Shown: in pieces, positions 14,472 to 22,865 of the stretch
Layout of the letters: every line of letters begins with the position of its first letter
Numbering within the stretch: the first letter of the stretch is position 1
Source of the DNA: Gemmatimonadales bacterium
GTDB lineage: Bacteria; Gemmatimonadota; Gemmatimonadetes; Gemmatimonadales; GWC2-71-9
Direction: 5' to 3'
DNA: 32,376 nt
Assembly (NCBI GenBank): GCA_013694695.1
Contig: JACDBX010000160.1
Span: 1 to 32,376 of the forward strand
Notes under the pieces: generated by a model
Told to the model about the DNA's origin: nothing
The model's input: the letters and a program-made list of their open reading frames with translations, nothing else
Database searches by the model: none
Translations under genes and position numbers: made by a program

Positions 14472-14769
14472 TCGGCAGCCGCGACCGGATGGGAGAGGCC
14501 GCCATTCTCCTTGTCGCCAGGCCGGGGCAGTCGCCAATTCGGTTGGTCGGCGCCGCCTGGGCGCCCACCGGGGCGGTTAGCAAATCGGGATCCGGCGGGA
14601 GGGTTTACCGGCGCGGCGGGACCTTGCATTTGGTCTCGGTCTTGCTAGCTCGTGGGCGGGCGGCATACTCGCCGGGCGGACCACCGGTTGGGCCGGCTGT
14701 GCCCTACTCTCCCTCCAGACGTGGGTTGCCGGTGCCGATCTCTACAACTCGCCAGCATTGCAACCATCC
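14472..14769. other. 298-bp stretch without a supported gene
   Basis: In the frame of the downstream acyltransferase, an open stretch of about 60 codons (from about 14582) has no ATG, GTG or TTG before 14758. It would encode a hydrophobic segment (DLAFGLGLASSWAGGILAGR). It may be part of a decayed membrane-protein gene or chance. No promoter was fixed. Confidence 0.35.
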
Positions 14770-16776
14770 ATGAACTACCGTCCGGAACTCGATGGCCTGC
14801 GGGCAATCGCGGTCATCCCGGTCATGTTGTTCCACGCCGGCATGTGGCCCGGCGGGTTCGTCGGCGTAGACGTGTTTTTCGTGATCAGCGGCTACCTGAT
14901 TACCGGCATCCTGGTGTCGCAGGACGCGGAGGGAGGCATACGACTCTCACAGTTCTACGAGCGACGCGCCAGGCGAATCCTCCCGGCGCTCTTCGTCGTC
15001 TCGCTGGCTTGCCTGCCTCTCGCTTGGTGGTTGCTGCTTCCCGGAGAGTTCGTCGAGTGGAGCCGCAGTCTCGTGAGCGTGGCGACATTCAGCTCCAATA
15101 TCCATTTCTGGCAACAAACCGGGTACTTCTCGACTGCAGCGGAGCTGAAGCCTTTGCTCCACACCTGGAGCTTAGCCATCGAAGAGCAGTTCTACTTGTT
15201 CTACCCGGTATGCCTCATGCTCGTATGGCGTTTCGGCCGACGGTATCTCTCACTCCTCCTGTGGGTGGGAATGGTGCTCAGTCTGGGCCTCTCCATCGCG
15301 CTGGTGGGCAGCAGGCCGAGCGCAGCGTTCTTTCTGCTTCCCACTCGCGCCTGGGAGCTGCTGGTCGGCGCGCTCATCGCACACCGGGAACTCACAGGCC
15401 ACAGCCACGGAGAAAATCGCCGTCCCTGCGCGGGAAATCGCGCGGGCGCCATCGGATTCGCCGGCTTGGCATTGATTGTCTTCGCCATGATGTGGTTCGA
15501 CGAACGCACCCAGTTTCCGGGAGTTTCGGCGACAATCCCCGTGCTTGGCACGGCCCTGGTGATCGTCGGCGCGGCACCGACCAACCATGCAGGTCGGTTT
15601 CTCTCGGTCAGGCCACTCGTCGGGATGGGATTGATCAGTTACGGGGCGTACCTCTGGCACCAGCCGCTTCTGGCATTCGCGAGAATCTGGAGCATCGTTG
15701 AGCCGGCCACATGGCTGCTGCTCTCCCTGCTGGCCCTCAGCACCCTACTCGCGTATCTCAGCTGGAAGTTGATCGAGGTACCCGTACGTCATGGCGCGTG
15801 GAGCAGTCGCCGGCTTGTCTATGCAGGCGCCGGGATCGGGTCGGTCACCCTGATCGCCATCGGCGCGGTGGGGTCACTGATGGACGGCTTTCCGGCTCGG
15901 TTCGAACTGCCCGCGAGCGTCGTTGCCTCATTCGATTCGTCCAGTCCGGCGGACGTCTGCTTCGGGAAGCCGTTCTGGGAGCCGGACGCGAAGTGGACCT
16001 GTGCCTTGGGCGATGTCAACCTGAAACCTTCCGTGCTCGTCGTGGGGGATTCCCATGCGCGGGCGCTCTTCCCGGCGTTTGACGTTGCGCTGCGTCAGGT
16101 AGGCGTCGGTGGAACGTTCGCGGCCGCATCGGCGTGTCCACCGCTCCTGGACGTCACCGTTTTCCAGAATCGCTTTCCCTGGGAGGGGGACTGCCGCGAC
16201 AGGAATCGCGCGGTTTGGGAGCACGCCCGGGGCGCTCAGATTCGTCTGGTGTTTCTCGTGGCACGGTGGCCACTCTACAGCGACCCTGGATACGATGGTG
16301 ACCTCCTGACGCCGGTTGGTCGTCAGCCGTATTCCCCGCGTTCACTGCTGGAGTCCCGGGCGACCATTGCGCAATCCTTGGTGAGCACCGCGGAGTCGTA
16401 CCGTCAGAGTGGTGCCCAGGTCGTGATCGTCGGGGATGTCCCGCAACAGCCCGTTGATGTACGCAGGGCGTACTATCGGGCCTTCCGAGTCACCGGACGC
16501 ACGGTTGACATCGCCCTGCGACAGTCCTCGATTCCTACGAGCCAGCATCTGCAGCTGCAATCGTTCATGACGAACGCCGTTGAATCCGCGAGGACCGCGC
16601 AAGGACTCTCGCTGCTTTCGCTCGACCCGGTGCTGTGCGATGCAGACGTCTGCGCTATGGGCACTTCGGAGGGCGCGTACTACTTTGACGACAATCACCT
16701 GACCCGAGTGGGCGCGATCCGTATCGTGCCGGCCATCGTTCGCATGCTGCAGGAGCATCTAGTGGTCGCTCGCTGA
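14770..16776 (+). CDS. Acyltransferase-3/SGNH-domain O-acetyltransferase (OafA-like)
   Basis: Encodes 668 residues from the ATG giving MNYRPELDGLRAIAVIPVML; an in-frame TTG lies 12 bp upstream. The first about 360 residues are a multi-pass acyltransferase-3 domain with DGLRA, catalytic-type His22, the FYERRARRILP motif (62-72) and about ten membrane segments. It is followed by a periplasmic SGNH hydrolase-type domain with VVGDSHARALF (Ser428) and FDDNHLT (D640/D641, His643). This AT3-SGNH architecture O-acetylates surface glycans such as O-antigen or peptidoglycan. It stands alone, and the polysaccharide locus 5 kb away may supply the substrate; that link is inferred. Confidence 0.93.
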   Translation: MNYRPELDGLRAIAVIPVMLFHAGMWPGGFVGVDVFFVISGYLITGILVSQDAEGGIRLSQFYERRARRILPALFVVSLACLPLAWWLLLPGEFVEWSRSLVSVATFSSNIHFWQQTGYFSTAAELKPLLHTWSLAIEEQFYLFYPVCLMLVWRFGRRYLSLLLWVGMVLSLGLSIALVGSRPSAAFFLLPTRAWELLVGALIAHRELTGHSHGENRRPCAGNRAGAIGFAGLALIVFAMMWFDERTQFPGVSATIPVLGTALVIVGAAPTNHAGRFLSVRPLVGMGLISYGAYLWHQPLLAFARIWSIVEPATWLLLSLLALSTLLAYLSWKLIEVPVRHGAWSSRRLVYAGAGIGSVTLIAIGAVGSLMDGFPARFELPASVVASFDSSSPADVCFGKPFWEPDAKWTCALGDVNLKPSVLVVGDSHARALFPAFDVALRQVGVGGTFAAASACPPLLDVTVFQNRFPWEGDCRDRNRAVWEHARGAQIRLVFLVARWPLYSDPGYDGDLLTPVGRQPYSPRSLLESRATIAQSLVSTAESYRQSGAQVVIVGDVPQQPVDVRRAYYRAFRVTGRTVDIALRQSSIPTSQHLQLQSFMTNAVESARTAQGLSLLSLDPVLCDADVCAMGTSEGAYYFDDNHLTRVGAIRIVPAIVRMLQEHLVVAR

Positions 16777-16848
16777 GCGCCTGGGATCGCCCGATCGGTC
16801 GACTTGCCGTCCGGTAAAAATCAGCGCAATGAGAGAAGGAGAGCCGTC

Positions 16849-16953
16849 ATGCCGAAAAGGCACGTTCCCCTGTTTCCCGCGCCTGCCAAACTGCATACCT
16901 CCACCTCGAGCAATTACATTTTCAGGATTCGCCCCTCGTCCGAAACCCTATGA
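16849..16953 (+). CDS. Candidate 34-codon upstream ORF before the DUF2911 gene
   Basis: ATG with a strong AGAAGGAGA about seven bases upstream. It encodes a 34-residue basic peptide (MPKRHVPLFPAPAKLHTSTS...). Its TGA at 16951-16953 sits at the start of the AAGGAG that serves the next gene (ATG 16964), so its translation could open the downstream start. It may be a leader peptide or a tiny protein. Confidence 0.4.
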   Translation: MPKRHVPLFPAPAKLHTSTSSNYIFRIRPSSETL

Positions 16954-16963
16954 AGGAGACTCG

Positions 16964-17548
16964 ATGCCCGTTCGTCCATCAGCCACCATCATCGCCGCCC
17001 TTGCCATCGCAATCCTGCCCACCGTGGCATCGGCCCAGGCCGCGCCGCGATTCGTACCCAGCGGCCGCGGGACCAGCGAGATCACCGTGGCGATGCCCGA
17101 GGGCACGCCCGATTCGGTGACGCCCCCCAAGATCCGTGTCGATCATGGACAGCCCCACCTTCGCGGCCGCACGCTGCACACCGACAGCCTGGTTCCATTC
17201 GACAAGGTCTGGCGCACCGGCGCCAATGCAACCACGACGCTCACCACCGATCTCGCTCTCATGATCGGCGGCGTGAAGCTTCCGGCTGGTCGTTACGCGT
17301 TGCTCACGATTCCATCAGCTGGCACCTGGAAGCTCATCATCCAGAAGGACGCCGGAGAGATGGCGGGCGCGTACGACGCGGCGGCCGACCTCGCACGCGT
17401 TGACCTGGTGCGGCGCGAGCTGGCGACGCCGGTGGAGAGCCTTTCCATGTGGCTGATTCCGTCCACCAAGCCGGGGGTGCTCGGCGGGGAGCTGCGCCTG
17501 GTGTGGGGGAACACCGAACTCTCGACCCCGTTCACCGCCGTGCGCTGA
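16964..17548 (+). CDS. Exported DUF2911-family protein
   Basis: Encodes 194 residues from the ATG at 16964 with AAGGAG seven bases upstream; a longer frame from 16829 would bury the signal peptide. MPVRPSATIIAALAIAILPT and then VASAQA is a Sec signal cleaved near AQA. The mature region has the DUF2911 pattern: KIRVDHGQPHLRGR, VPFDKVWRTGANATTTLTTD, KLPAGRYALLTIP, TWKLIIQKD and a C-terminal beta segment (GELRLVWGNTELSTPF). The family is a common secreted, function-unknown group in Bacteroidota and Gemmatimonadota. It is convergent with the membrane protein gene that follows. Confidence 0.85.
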   Translation: MPVRPSATIIAALAIAILPTVASAQAAPRFVPSGRGTSEITVAMPEGTPDSVTPPKIRVDHGQPHLRGRTLHTDSLVPFDKVWRTGANATTTLTTDLALMIGGVKLPAGRYALLTIPSAGTWKLIIQKDAGEMAGAYDAAADLARVDLVRRELATPVESLSMWLIPSTKPGVLGGELRLVWGNTELSTPFTAVR

Positions 17549-17600
17549 GGGTTGGTGCGGCACGACCTGGTTCCCGGATCCCCGAACGCGTGCAATCCAT

Positions 17601-17616
17601 GCCTGATCGATCAGGC
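17601..17616. terminator. Perfect 16-bp palindrome at the convergent gene end
   Basis: GCCTGATCGATCAGGC lies between the converging DUF2911 and ferric-reductase-like genes and overlaps the stop codon of the latter. It lacks a loop and T-tract, so it may be a weak bidirectional terminator or a protein site. Confidence 0.35.
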
Positions 17617-18288
17617 CGGTGATCGTCGGGTCTCGCCCCGCCGCCTTCGGGCGAGCTGGAGCCCGACCACGGCGACCACCAGGGCTGCGAAGGTGATGAC
17701 CAGCGCCGCACCCCGCCGTTCCATCATTTGATACAGTGCGCCATGCACGACGGTCAGTGCCAGCAGGGGATACGCCCACCGCTGAATCCCGCGCCAGCGG
17801 GAGACGCCCAACGATCGCAAGGCTCTGTCATTGGAGATGGCGCTCAGCAGGACCAGCAGGAACACCGCAGCCAATCCGGCATAGTTCGCCGCACCGAAGA
17901 GGTCGGCGCGCAGCCCGAGGAGTCGAGGACTATCGTCGGTGGGGAGAAAATATTGCCACATCTTCCCCCGCAAATGGACTGTAAGGCCAATGCCGGTGTG
18001 CAGGAGTCCGAACACCGCCGACCAGATCCCGAAATCGCGACGACGGTGGAAGGAAACCGGGTTCGATCGTCCGCGCAGCACATTCAGTGGCCCGAGCGAG
18101 AGCGTGATTGCGAGCAGTGCCAGGGCGACATAGGCACTCGCAAGCGAAAGCCGCTCCCGCATGCCCCCAGTCAGCACCATCACCAGGGTGCTCCCCGCGA
18201 CGATCGATCCGGCAAGTATCGCCAGATGCCGTCGCACGCGGCGCCCGTCGCGGCTCAAAACCCCGTTCCCCGCCCGGTCGCGATTCAT
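17611..18288 (-). CDS. Ferric-reductase-like (MsrQ/YedZ-type) transmembrane haem protein
   Basis: Encodes 225 residues with about six hydrophobic segments. HRRRDFGIWSAVFGLLHTGI (81-100) followed by GLTVHLRG gives His97 and His105, and RWAYPLLALTVVHGALYQMM (170-189) gives His182. This is the spacing of haem-ligand histidines in the ferric reductase-like domain (FRD) of MsrQ/YedZ and NOX-type proteins. MsrQ passes electrons to the periplasmic methionine sulfoxide reductase MsrP; no msrP is next to it, so the partner is unknown. A role in envelope redox chemistry fits, and an exported MsrB is encoded 5 kb away. Confidence 0.75.
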   Translation of the reverse strand: MNRDRAGNGVLSRDGRRVRRHLAILAGSIVAGSTLVMVLTGGMRERLSLASAYVALALLAITLSLGPLNVLRGRSNPVSFHRRRDFGIWSAVFGLLHTGIGLTVHLRGKMWQYFLPTDDSPRLLGLRADLFGAANYAGLAAVFLLVLLSAISNDRALRSLGVSRWRGIQRWAYPLLALTVVHGALYQMMERRGAALVITFAALVVAVVGLQLARRRRGETRRSPA

Positions 18289-18348
18289 CCCGGCAACCTA
18301 CCCTCTCGCGCGCCTGGCCGAACCGAGGACGGTGGACACGAACTGCGC

Positions 18349-18370
18349 CTGAATCGCCCGGTTGATTCAG
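18349..18370 (-). terminator. Hairpin at the 3' end of the GH30-like gene
   Basis: CTGAATC-GCCCGGTT-GATTCAG, a 7-bp stem overlapping the stop codon of the minus-strand glycosidase gene. No T-tract is visible. It may end the transcript or separate it from the downstream membrane protein gene. Confidence 0.35.
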
Positions 18371-19827
18371 CGCGCGAAGGTGAAGGTCGTGACACTCCGC
18401 GCCGGCAGGTTGTCGAGGATGCCGGGGCCGGACAATGTTGCCGTCGGTATCAGGCTGCTGGATAGCGTCTCGCTGGTGCGCATCCCGGTCACTGTGCGGA
18501 TGCAGGGGGTACCAGCGCCCAGAAGGAATTGGGTGCTGATCGGCGCGCCACCGGTGTTTATCGCGACGACTACCACCCGATCCCCCACCGCGTAGGCGCT
18601 CACCAGCACGTTCGGATCGGAACTCGATGTCTGCACACGCGTTGAGCCGGGTGGCAGGAAACGAGACCACTGCCCCATCACGTGATACTGTTTGTGGAGC
18701 ACGAACCCGGTGTACGTGGATCCCGTGTAGGTAATCGTGATGAGGTGAGGCGCCGTCCCTTCCCATTGCCCGAAGAAACCCCACATGTAGTCGACCGCTG
18801 ACGCATCATAGTTGGCGAGCATGTCGTGCATCGTCGCCGCCCACGTAAACCAGTCAGGTGCAATCCACTCGGTCATCCAGAGCGGCAGGTTGTACTGCCG
18901 GGCGAGCGCAGAGAGCGTCACGAGGTCCGGCTGGGTGACGCCCGGCGTGTATCCGGTCTCATAGAGGTGATACGCCAGCGCGCCCACGTATCGCCGGGCA
19001 TCGGGATCGTCCATTACGGCCTGCGCCCGAACGAGCGCGCGGGACGGATTGAGGTCGTCGGGCACAACCAGCCGGGTGGGGATGCCTTCAGCCGCCAACC
19101 TTGCCCCCAGCATCTTCGTCGCATCCCGCACAAACGCCGGCGAGTACGGCCCGATTAGTCCCGGTTCATTGAGAATGGACCAGTACGGCAGGGTCGCGCC
19201 CCGATCGCGCCAGCGACGAATCGTCACCAGCGCCCATTCCACATATTCTGACGGATCATCGCGACCCATCCACGGTTCCAGCAAGATCGGCGACCCGAAC
19301 CAGGTCGTGACGCCCAGCTGGCGCGCCGCGAGGACGTAATCGACGTGGCCGTCGAGTCGCTTCCACGCAAAGTTGAACTTCGAGAGGTCCGTCAGCGCTG
19401 GATCGGCATTGTCGTTGACCGGCTCGATGCCCGGGTCGGTCGCGTACCGAACCCGGGTCAGGCGAAGGTCGGTATAGAGTGCCGCGAGAATGCGCTGTTG
19501 CTCCGCGGCGGGGATCACCACCGCGCCACGCTGCGTCGCAGGATCGAACGTTTCGGTCAGGTGGGGATCATCGAACAGACGAACCGTTGTCCCGAATCCG
19601 TCGATGGCCTGGTGCCGGACGGAAGGCGTGATGGCAACCCGGGCCGCGCCGGACGGGATCGTCCCGGCGGGAGTCATGCAAGCCGTCGGCGCGGGGGGTA
19701 CCGGCGAGGGCGGCACCGGGACCCCCGGAGCGACCGGATCGTGGGTACTGCACGCCAGGAGCACGGATGCTCCGGCGACTAACGTGGCCCAGCGTACAGC
19801 TCCCAGTTTCGGCTCCCGATCCGTCAT
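18367..19827 (-). CDS. GH30-like glycoside hydrolase, lipoprotein
   Basis: Encodes 486 residues. The lipoprotein signal (VRWATLVAGASVLLACS, C26) and a Pro-rich linker (VPVPPSPVPPAP) lead to a (beta/alpha)8 barrel. QAIDGFGTTVRLF (73-85) is the typical start of GH30 barrels. The acid/base is probably E221 in YWSILNEPGL and the nucleophile E320 in LPLWMTEW. A C-terminal beta domain (VLVSAYAVGDRVVVVAINTG) is the side sandwich of GH30/GH5-like enzymes. The likely substrates are xylan, glucan or glucosylceramide-type glycans outside the cell; which one cannot be told. It is divergent from the subtilisin-like lipoprotein gene, with which it may be co-expressed for biopolymer breakdown. Confidence 0.82.
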   Translation of the reverse strand: MTDREPKLGAVRWATLVAGASVLLACSTHDPVAPGVPVPPSPVPPAPTACMTPAGTIPSGAARVAITPSVRHQAIDGFGTTVRLFDDPHLTETFDPATQRGAVVIPAAEQQRILAALYTDLRLTRVRYATDPGIEPVNDNADPALTDLSKFNFAWKRLDGHVDYVLAARQLGVTTWFGSPILLEPWMGRDDPSEYVEWALVTIRRWRDRGATLPYWSILNEPGLIGPYSPAFVRDATKMLGARLAAEGIPTRLVVPDDLNPSRALVRAQAVMDDPDARRYVGALAYHLYETGYTPGVTQPDLVTLSALARQYNLPLWMTEWIAPDWFTWAATMHDMLANYDASAVDYMWGFFGQWEGTAPHLITITYTGSTYTGFVLHKQYHVMGQWSRFLPPGSTRVQTSSSDPNVLVSAYAVGDRVVVVAINTGGAPISTQFLLGAGTPCIRTVTGMRTSETLSSSLIPTATLSGPGILDNLPARSVTTFTFAR

Positions 19828-19877
19828 TCCGGTTCACGGCGATGAGACCACTTCGTGCGCTACGGGTCCAGTCCCGA

Positions 19878-19883
19878 TATAAT
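19878..19883 (+). promoter_or_regulatory. -10 element of the subtilisin-like gene
   Basis: A consensus TATAAT stands in the 207-bp divergent gap, about 150 bp before the protease start. The matching -35 is poor. The long leader has no obvious structure. Confidence 0.4.
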
Positions 19884-20034
19884 ACGTCCCTCCCGTATTT
19901 GGTTCCCGAGGGCGGCTGGATCTGGCCGGCCGCTGTCGCGATTTGGGTCGCCGGGCTTGCGGAGGGAACCTCCCCGCCGGAGACGACGTTCCGTACGCAA
20001 TCGACACACTTTCAACGACCAACAAGGACTGCCC

Positions 20035-22014
20035 GTGCGGATTCCGATCCGGACTGTTCCGCTTTTGCCGATTGTCCTCCTCTCCCTAGCATGCCACGAT
20101 AGCCAGACACCCACCCACCTCACCGAGGCGCCGCCCGCCCTCGCGGCTAGTTCAACGCCTGGGGATCGCTACATCGTGACCCTGCGTGCCGAGGTCGCCG
20201 ATGTCCCCGGTGTGGCGACAGCAATTGTCCGGAGTCACCAAGGCGTGCTGCACCATACCTTTGTCCGCACACTACACGGCTTCGCCGCCGACCTTCCGGC
20301 ATCCGAGGTGGGAGCGGTCCGCGCCCATCCCGCCGTGGCGGCTCTCGAGCGCGACGCCATCATGTCGATTCGGGGCACCCAATCATCGGCGACGTGGGGC
20401 CTCGACCGGCTCGACCAGGCGAATCTCCCGCTCAACCAGACCTACACCTGGGGACCGTCGGGAAATGGTGTCCGCGTATACATCATCGACACCGGAATTC
20501 GTACGTCGCACGCAGACTTCGGCGGGCGGGCAACGGGCGGCTTCACCGCCATTACCGATGGCAACGGCACCGCTGACTGCAACGGACACGGAACACACGT
20601 CGCCGGGACCGTCGGCGGAACCACCTGGGGCGTGGCCAAGCAGGTTGCCCTGATCGGAGTTCGCGTGCTCGGCTGTGATGGCAGGGGCTACACATCAGGC
20701 GTGATCGCGGGCATCGAGTGGGTCACAACAAACGCGATCAAGCCGGCCGTCGCGAACATGAGCCTTGGTGGCGGCGTGTCCACCTCGTTGGACCAGGCGG
20801 TGCAGGCTTCGATCAATAGCGGTGTCACATACGTCGTCTCAGCGGGCAACGACAACGCCGATGCGTGCGGTTCGTCACCTGCGCGGGTTCCTGCTGCCAT
20901 CACGGTCGGTGCGTCGACCGCGTGGGACGCGCGTTCATCTTTCTCGAACTACGGCAGTTGTCTTGATCTCTTCGCGCCCGGTTCGGGCATTACCTCGGCG
21001 TACGCGACGAGCGACAATGCCACCGCCGTCCTGAGTGGAACGTCGATGGCATCGCCCCACGCCGCTGGGGTGGCGGCACTCTATCTCGAAACCGCACCGA
21101 TTGCTTCACCCGCTGCGGTCGCAGCCGCGCTGTCAGCCAACTCTGTCACGAACGCGGTCACGAACATCGGTGCGCTGTCGCCGAACCGCCTCCTGAACAC
21201 GGTGTTCCTGTCCGGGTCACCGCAGCCCGGAAACCTTGCCCCGGTGGCGGCCTTCACCTGGAGCTGCCCGACGGTCACCTGCCAGCTTGACGCCTCGTCG
21301 TCCACCGACGATGGCACGATCGTGTCGTACGCCTGGGACCTCGGCCGCTATCCCGACCCCACCGCCACCGGCATTTCGGTGGCCGCAACGTACCCGCACG
21401 CCGGCCCCCGCACCGTGACGCTCACCGTCACCGACAACGGCGGCAAGAGCACCAGCATCACCAAGACGGTCAACGTCGGCAGCCCCCCGCCGGTCGACAA
21501 TCCACCGGTGGCGAGCTTCACCTGGACCTGCAACTACCTGAGTTGCACCCTGAATGGCGGCGCCAGCTCCGACGACGGGTCCATCCAGCAGTACGCGTGG
21601 AGCATGCCCGGCGGAACACCTGGTTCCGCAGCAGGCGTCACCACCACCGTGTCGTATCCCACGGCGGGGTCGAGGAGCGTGACGCTCACCGTCACCGACA
21701 ATGCCGGTCAGGCCGCCACGCTCACCCGGACCGTTACCGTGTCGGCGCCCCCGCCGTCAGTCGACAACCCGCCCGTGGCAAGCTTCACCTGGAGCTGCCC
21801 GACGCTCACCTGCCAGCTTGATGCCTCGTCGTCCACCGACGACGGCACGATCGTGTCGTATGCCTGGGACCTCGGGCGCTTTCCCAATCCGACAGCCACC
21901 GGTGTGACGGTGGCGGCGACGTACCCACATACCGGGTCACGCACCGTAACGCTCACCGTCACCGACAACAGCGGCAAGAGCAGTAGTATCACCAAGGTCC
22001 TGACCCTGCCCTGA
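20035..22014 (+). CDS. Subtilisin-like (S8) serine protease lipoprotein with three PKD domains
   Basis: Encodes 659 residues from a GTG with AAGGA upstream; longer frames add an unlikely N-terminus. The lipoprotein signal VPLLPIVLLSLAC ends at C20. An inhibitor I9 propeptide (about 44-112: DRYIVTLRAEVADVPGVATA) precedes the S8 domain with the full triad: D152 in YIIDTGI, H185 in GHGTHVAGT and S337 in SGTSMASPHAAG, plus the oxyanion Asn272. Three PKD domains follow (about 400-660), each ending in VTLTVTDN. It is expected to be a cell-surface or secreted protease of the proteinase K type. PKD1 and PKD3 are almost identical in DNA, while PKD2 differs. Confidence 0.95.
   Translation: MRIPIRTVPLLPIVLLSLACHDSQTPTHLTEAPPALAASSTPGDRYIVTLRAEVADVPGVATAIVRSHQGVLHHTFVRTLHGFAADLPASEVGAVRAHPAVAALERDAIMSIRGTQSSATWGLDRLDQANLPLNQTYTWGPSGNGVRVYIIDTGIRTSHADFGGRATGGFTAITDGNGTADCNGHGTHVAGTVGGTTWGVAKQVALIGVRVLGCDGRGYTSGVIAGIEWVTTNAIKPAVANMSLGGGVSTSLDQAVQASINSGVTYVVSAGNDNADACGSSPARVPAAITVGASTAWDARSSFSNYGSCLDLFAPGSGITSAYATSDNATAVLSGTSMASPHAAGVAALYLETAPIASPAAVAAALSANSVTNAVTNIGALSPNRLLNTVFLSGSPQPGNLAPVAAFTWSCPTVTCQLDASSSTDDGTIVSYAWDLGRYPDPTATGISVAATYPHAGPRTVTLTVTDNGGKSTSITKTVNVGSPPPVDNPPVASFTWTCNYLSCTLNGGASSDDGSIQQYAWSMPGGTPGSAAGVTTTVSYPTAGSRSVTLTVTDNAGQAATLTRTVTVSAPPPSVDNPPVASFTWSCPTLTCQLDASSSTDDGTIVSYAWDLGRFPNPTATGVTVAATYPHTGSRTVTLTVTDNSGKSSSITKVLTLP
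21253..21480 (+). repeat. PKD1-coding repeat (matches PKD3)
   Basis: Begins TTCACCTGGAGCTGCCCGAC and matches the segment starting at 21784, 531 bp (177 codons) downstream. Differences are few and mostly synonymous over the first 120 bp. The PKD2 segment between them is clearly different. Confidence 0.8.
21784..22011 (+). repeat. PKD3-coding repeat (matches PKD1)
   Basis: Second copy of the PKD1-type segment. It keeps CQLDASSSTDDGTIVSYAWD unchanged at the protein level. Confidence 0.8.
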
Positions 22015-22044
22015 TCTGGTGCGAACCTTGCTTCTGACGTTATC

Positions 22045-22063
22045 CGGGCCTCGCGGAGGCCCG
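22045..22063 (+). terminator. GC-rich hairpin after the protease gene
   Basis: CGGGCCTC-GCG-GAGGCCCG, a perfect 8-bp stem 30 bp after the stop and 28 bp before rfbF. It lacks a T-tract but is well placed to separate the protease gene from the polysaccharide operon. Confidence 0.5.
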
Positions 22064-22091
22064 GGCCAGTCAAGCGCAATCGGGAGCGTGG

Positions 22092-22865
22092 ATGAAGACC
22101 GTGATTCTGGCCGGGGGGCTCGGCACCCGGCTTTCCGAGGAAACCGCCCAACGACCCAAGCCGATGGTGGAAATCGGCGGCCGCCCGATCCTCTGGCATG
22201 TGATGTCGATCTACGCTCGGCACGGATACCGGGAATTCGTGATCGCGTGCGGATATCGCGGCGAGGTCATCAAGCAGTACTTCCATGATTACTCGATCCA
22301 CGCGGCGGATTGGCAGATTGACCTGCAGAGTGGAGCGCGGACCCAGCTCAACCAGCAAGCGCCTGATTGGCGCATCCACGCGGTCGACACCGGACTGCAC
22401 ACATTGACCGGTGGCCGATTGCAGCGTCTGCGGCAGACCTTGCAGGATGAAACATTCATGGTCACCTACGGCGACGGGCTCAGCGACATCGACATCGCCC
22501 GCCTTGTTGCCTTTCATCGGGCGCATGGCAAGATCGCCACAGTCACCGCCGTGCATCCGCCGGCACGCTTCGGATCAATGGAGCTGGACGATGGCCGGGT
22601 GACCCGATTCTCGGAAAAACCACAGACCGCCGTCGGCTGGATCAACGGCGGCTTTTTCGTCTTTGAGCCGGGAGTCCTCGACTACCTCGACGGTGACGCC
22701 ACCTCGCTCGAGCGCGAACCGCTCGAGCGCCTCGCCGCTGCGGGCGAGCTGATGGCCTACCGGCACGAGGGATTCTGGCAGCCGATGGACACGTTGCGCG
22801 AGAAGCGCCAGCTCGAGGAGTTGTGGGAGAGCGGTCACGCGCCATGGACCGCGTCCAGTGACTGA
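22092..22865 (+). CDS. rfbF: Glucose-1-phosphate cytidylyltransferase
   Basis: Encodes 257 residues and makes CDP-D-glucose from CTP and glucose-1-phosphate, the first step to CDP-linked deoxy sugars. The nucleotidyltransferase signature MKTVILAGGLGTRLSEETAQ followed by RPKPMVEIGG is at the N-terminus. TYGDGLSDIDI (about 125-135) carries the metal-binding Asp, and WINGGFFVFEPGVLDYL and EGFWQPMDTLREKRQLEELW are family hallmarks. The length is normal. It is the first gene of the rightward operon, with GGAG before the ATG, and overlaps rfbG by 8 nt. Confidence 0.97.
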   Translation: MKTVILAGGLGTRLSEETAQRPKPMVEIGGRPILWHVMSIYARHGYREFVIACGYRGEVIKQYFHDYSIHAADWQIDLQSGARTQLNQQAPDWRIHAVDTGLHTLTGGRLQRLRQTLQDETFMVTYGDGLSDIDIARLVAFHRAHGKIATVTAVHPPARFGSMELDDGRVTRFSEKPQTAVGWINGGFFVFEPGVLDYLDGDATSLEREPLERLAAAGELMAYRHEGFWQPMDTLREKRQLEELWESGHAPWTASSD

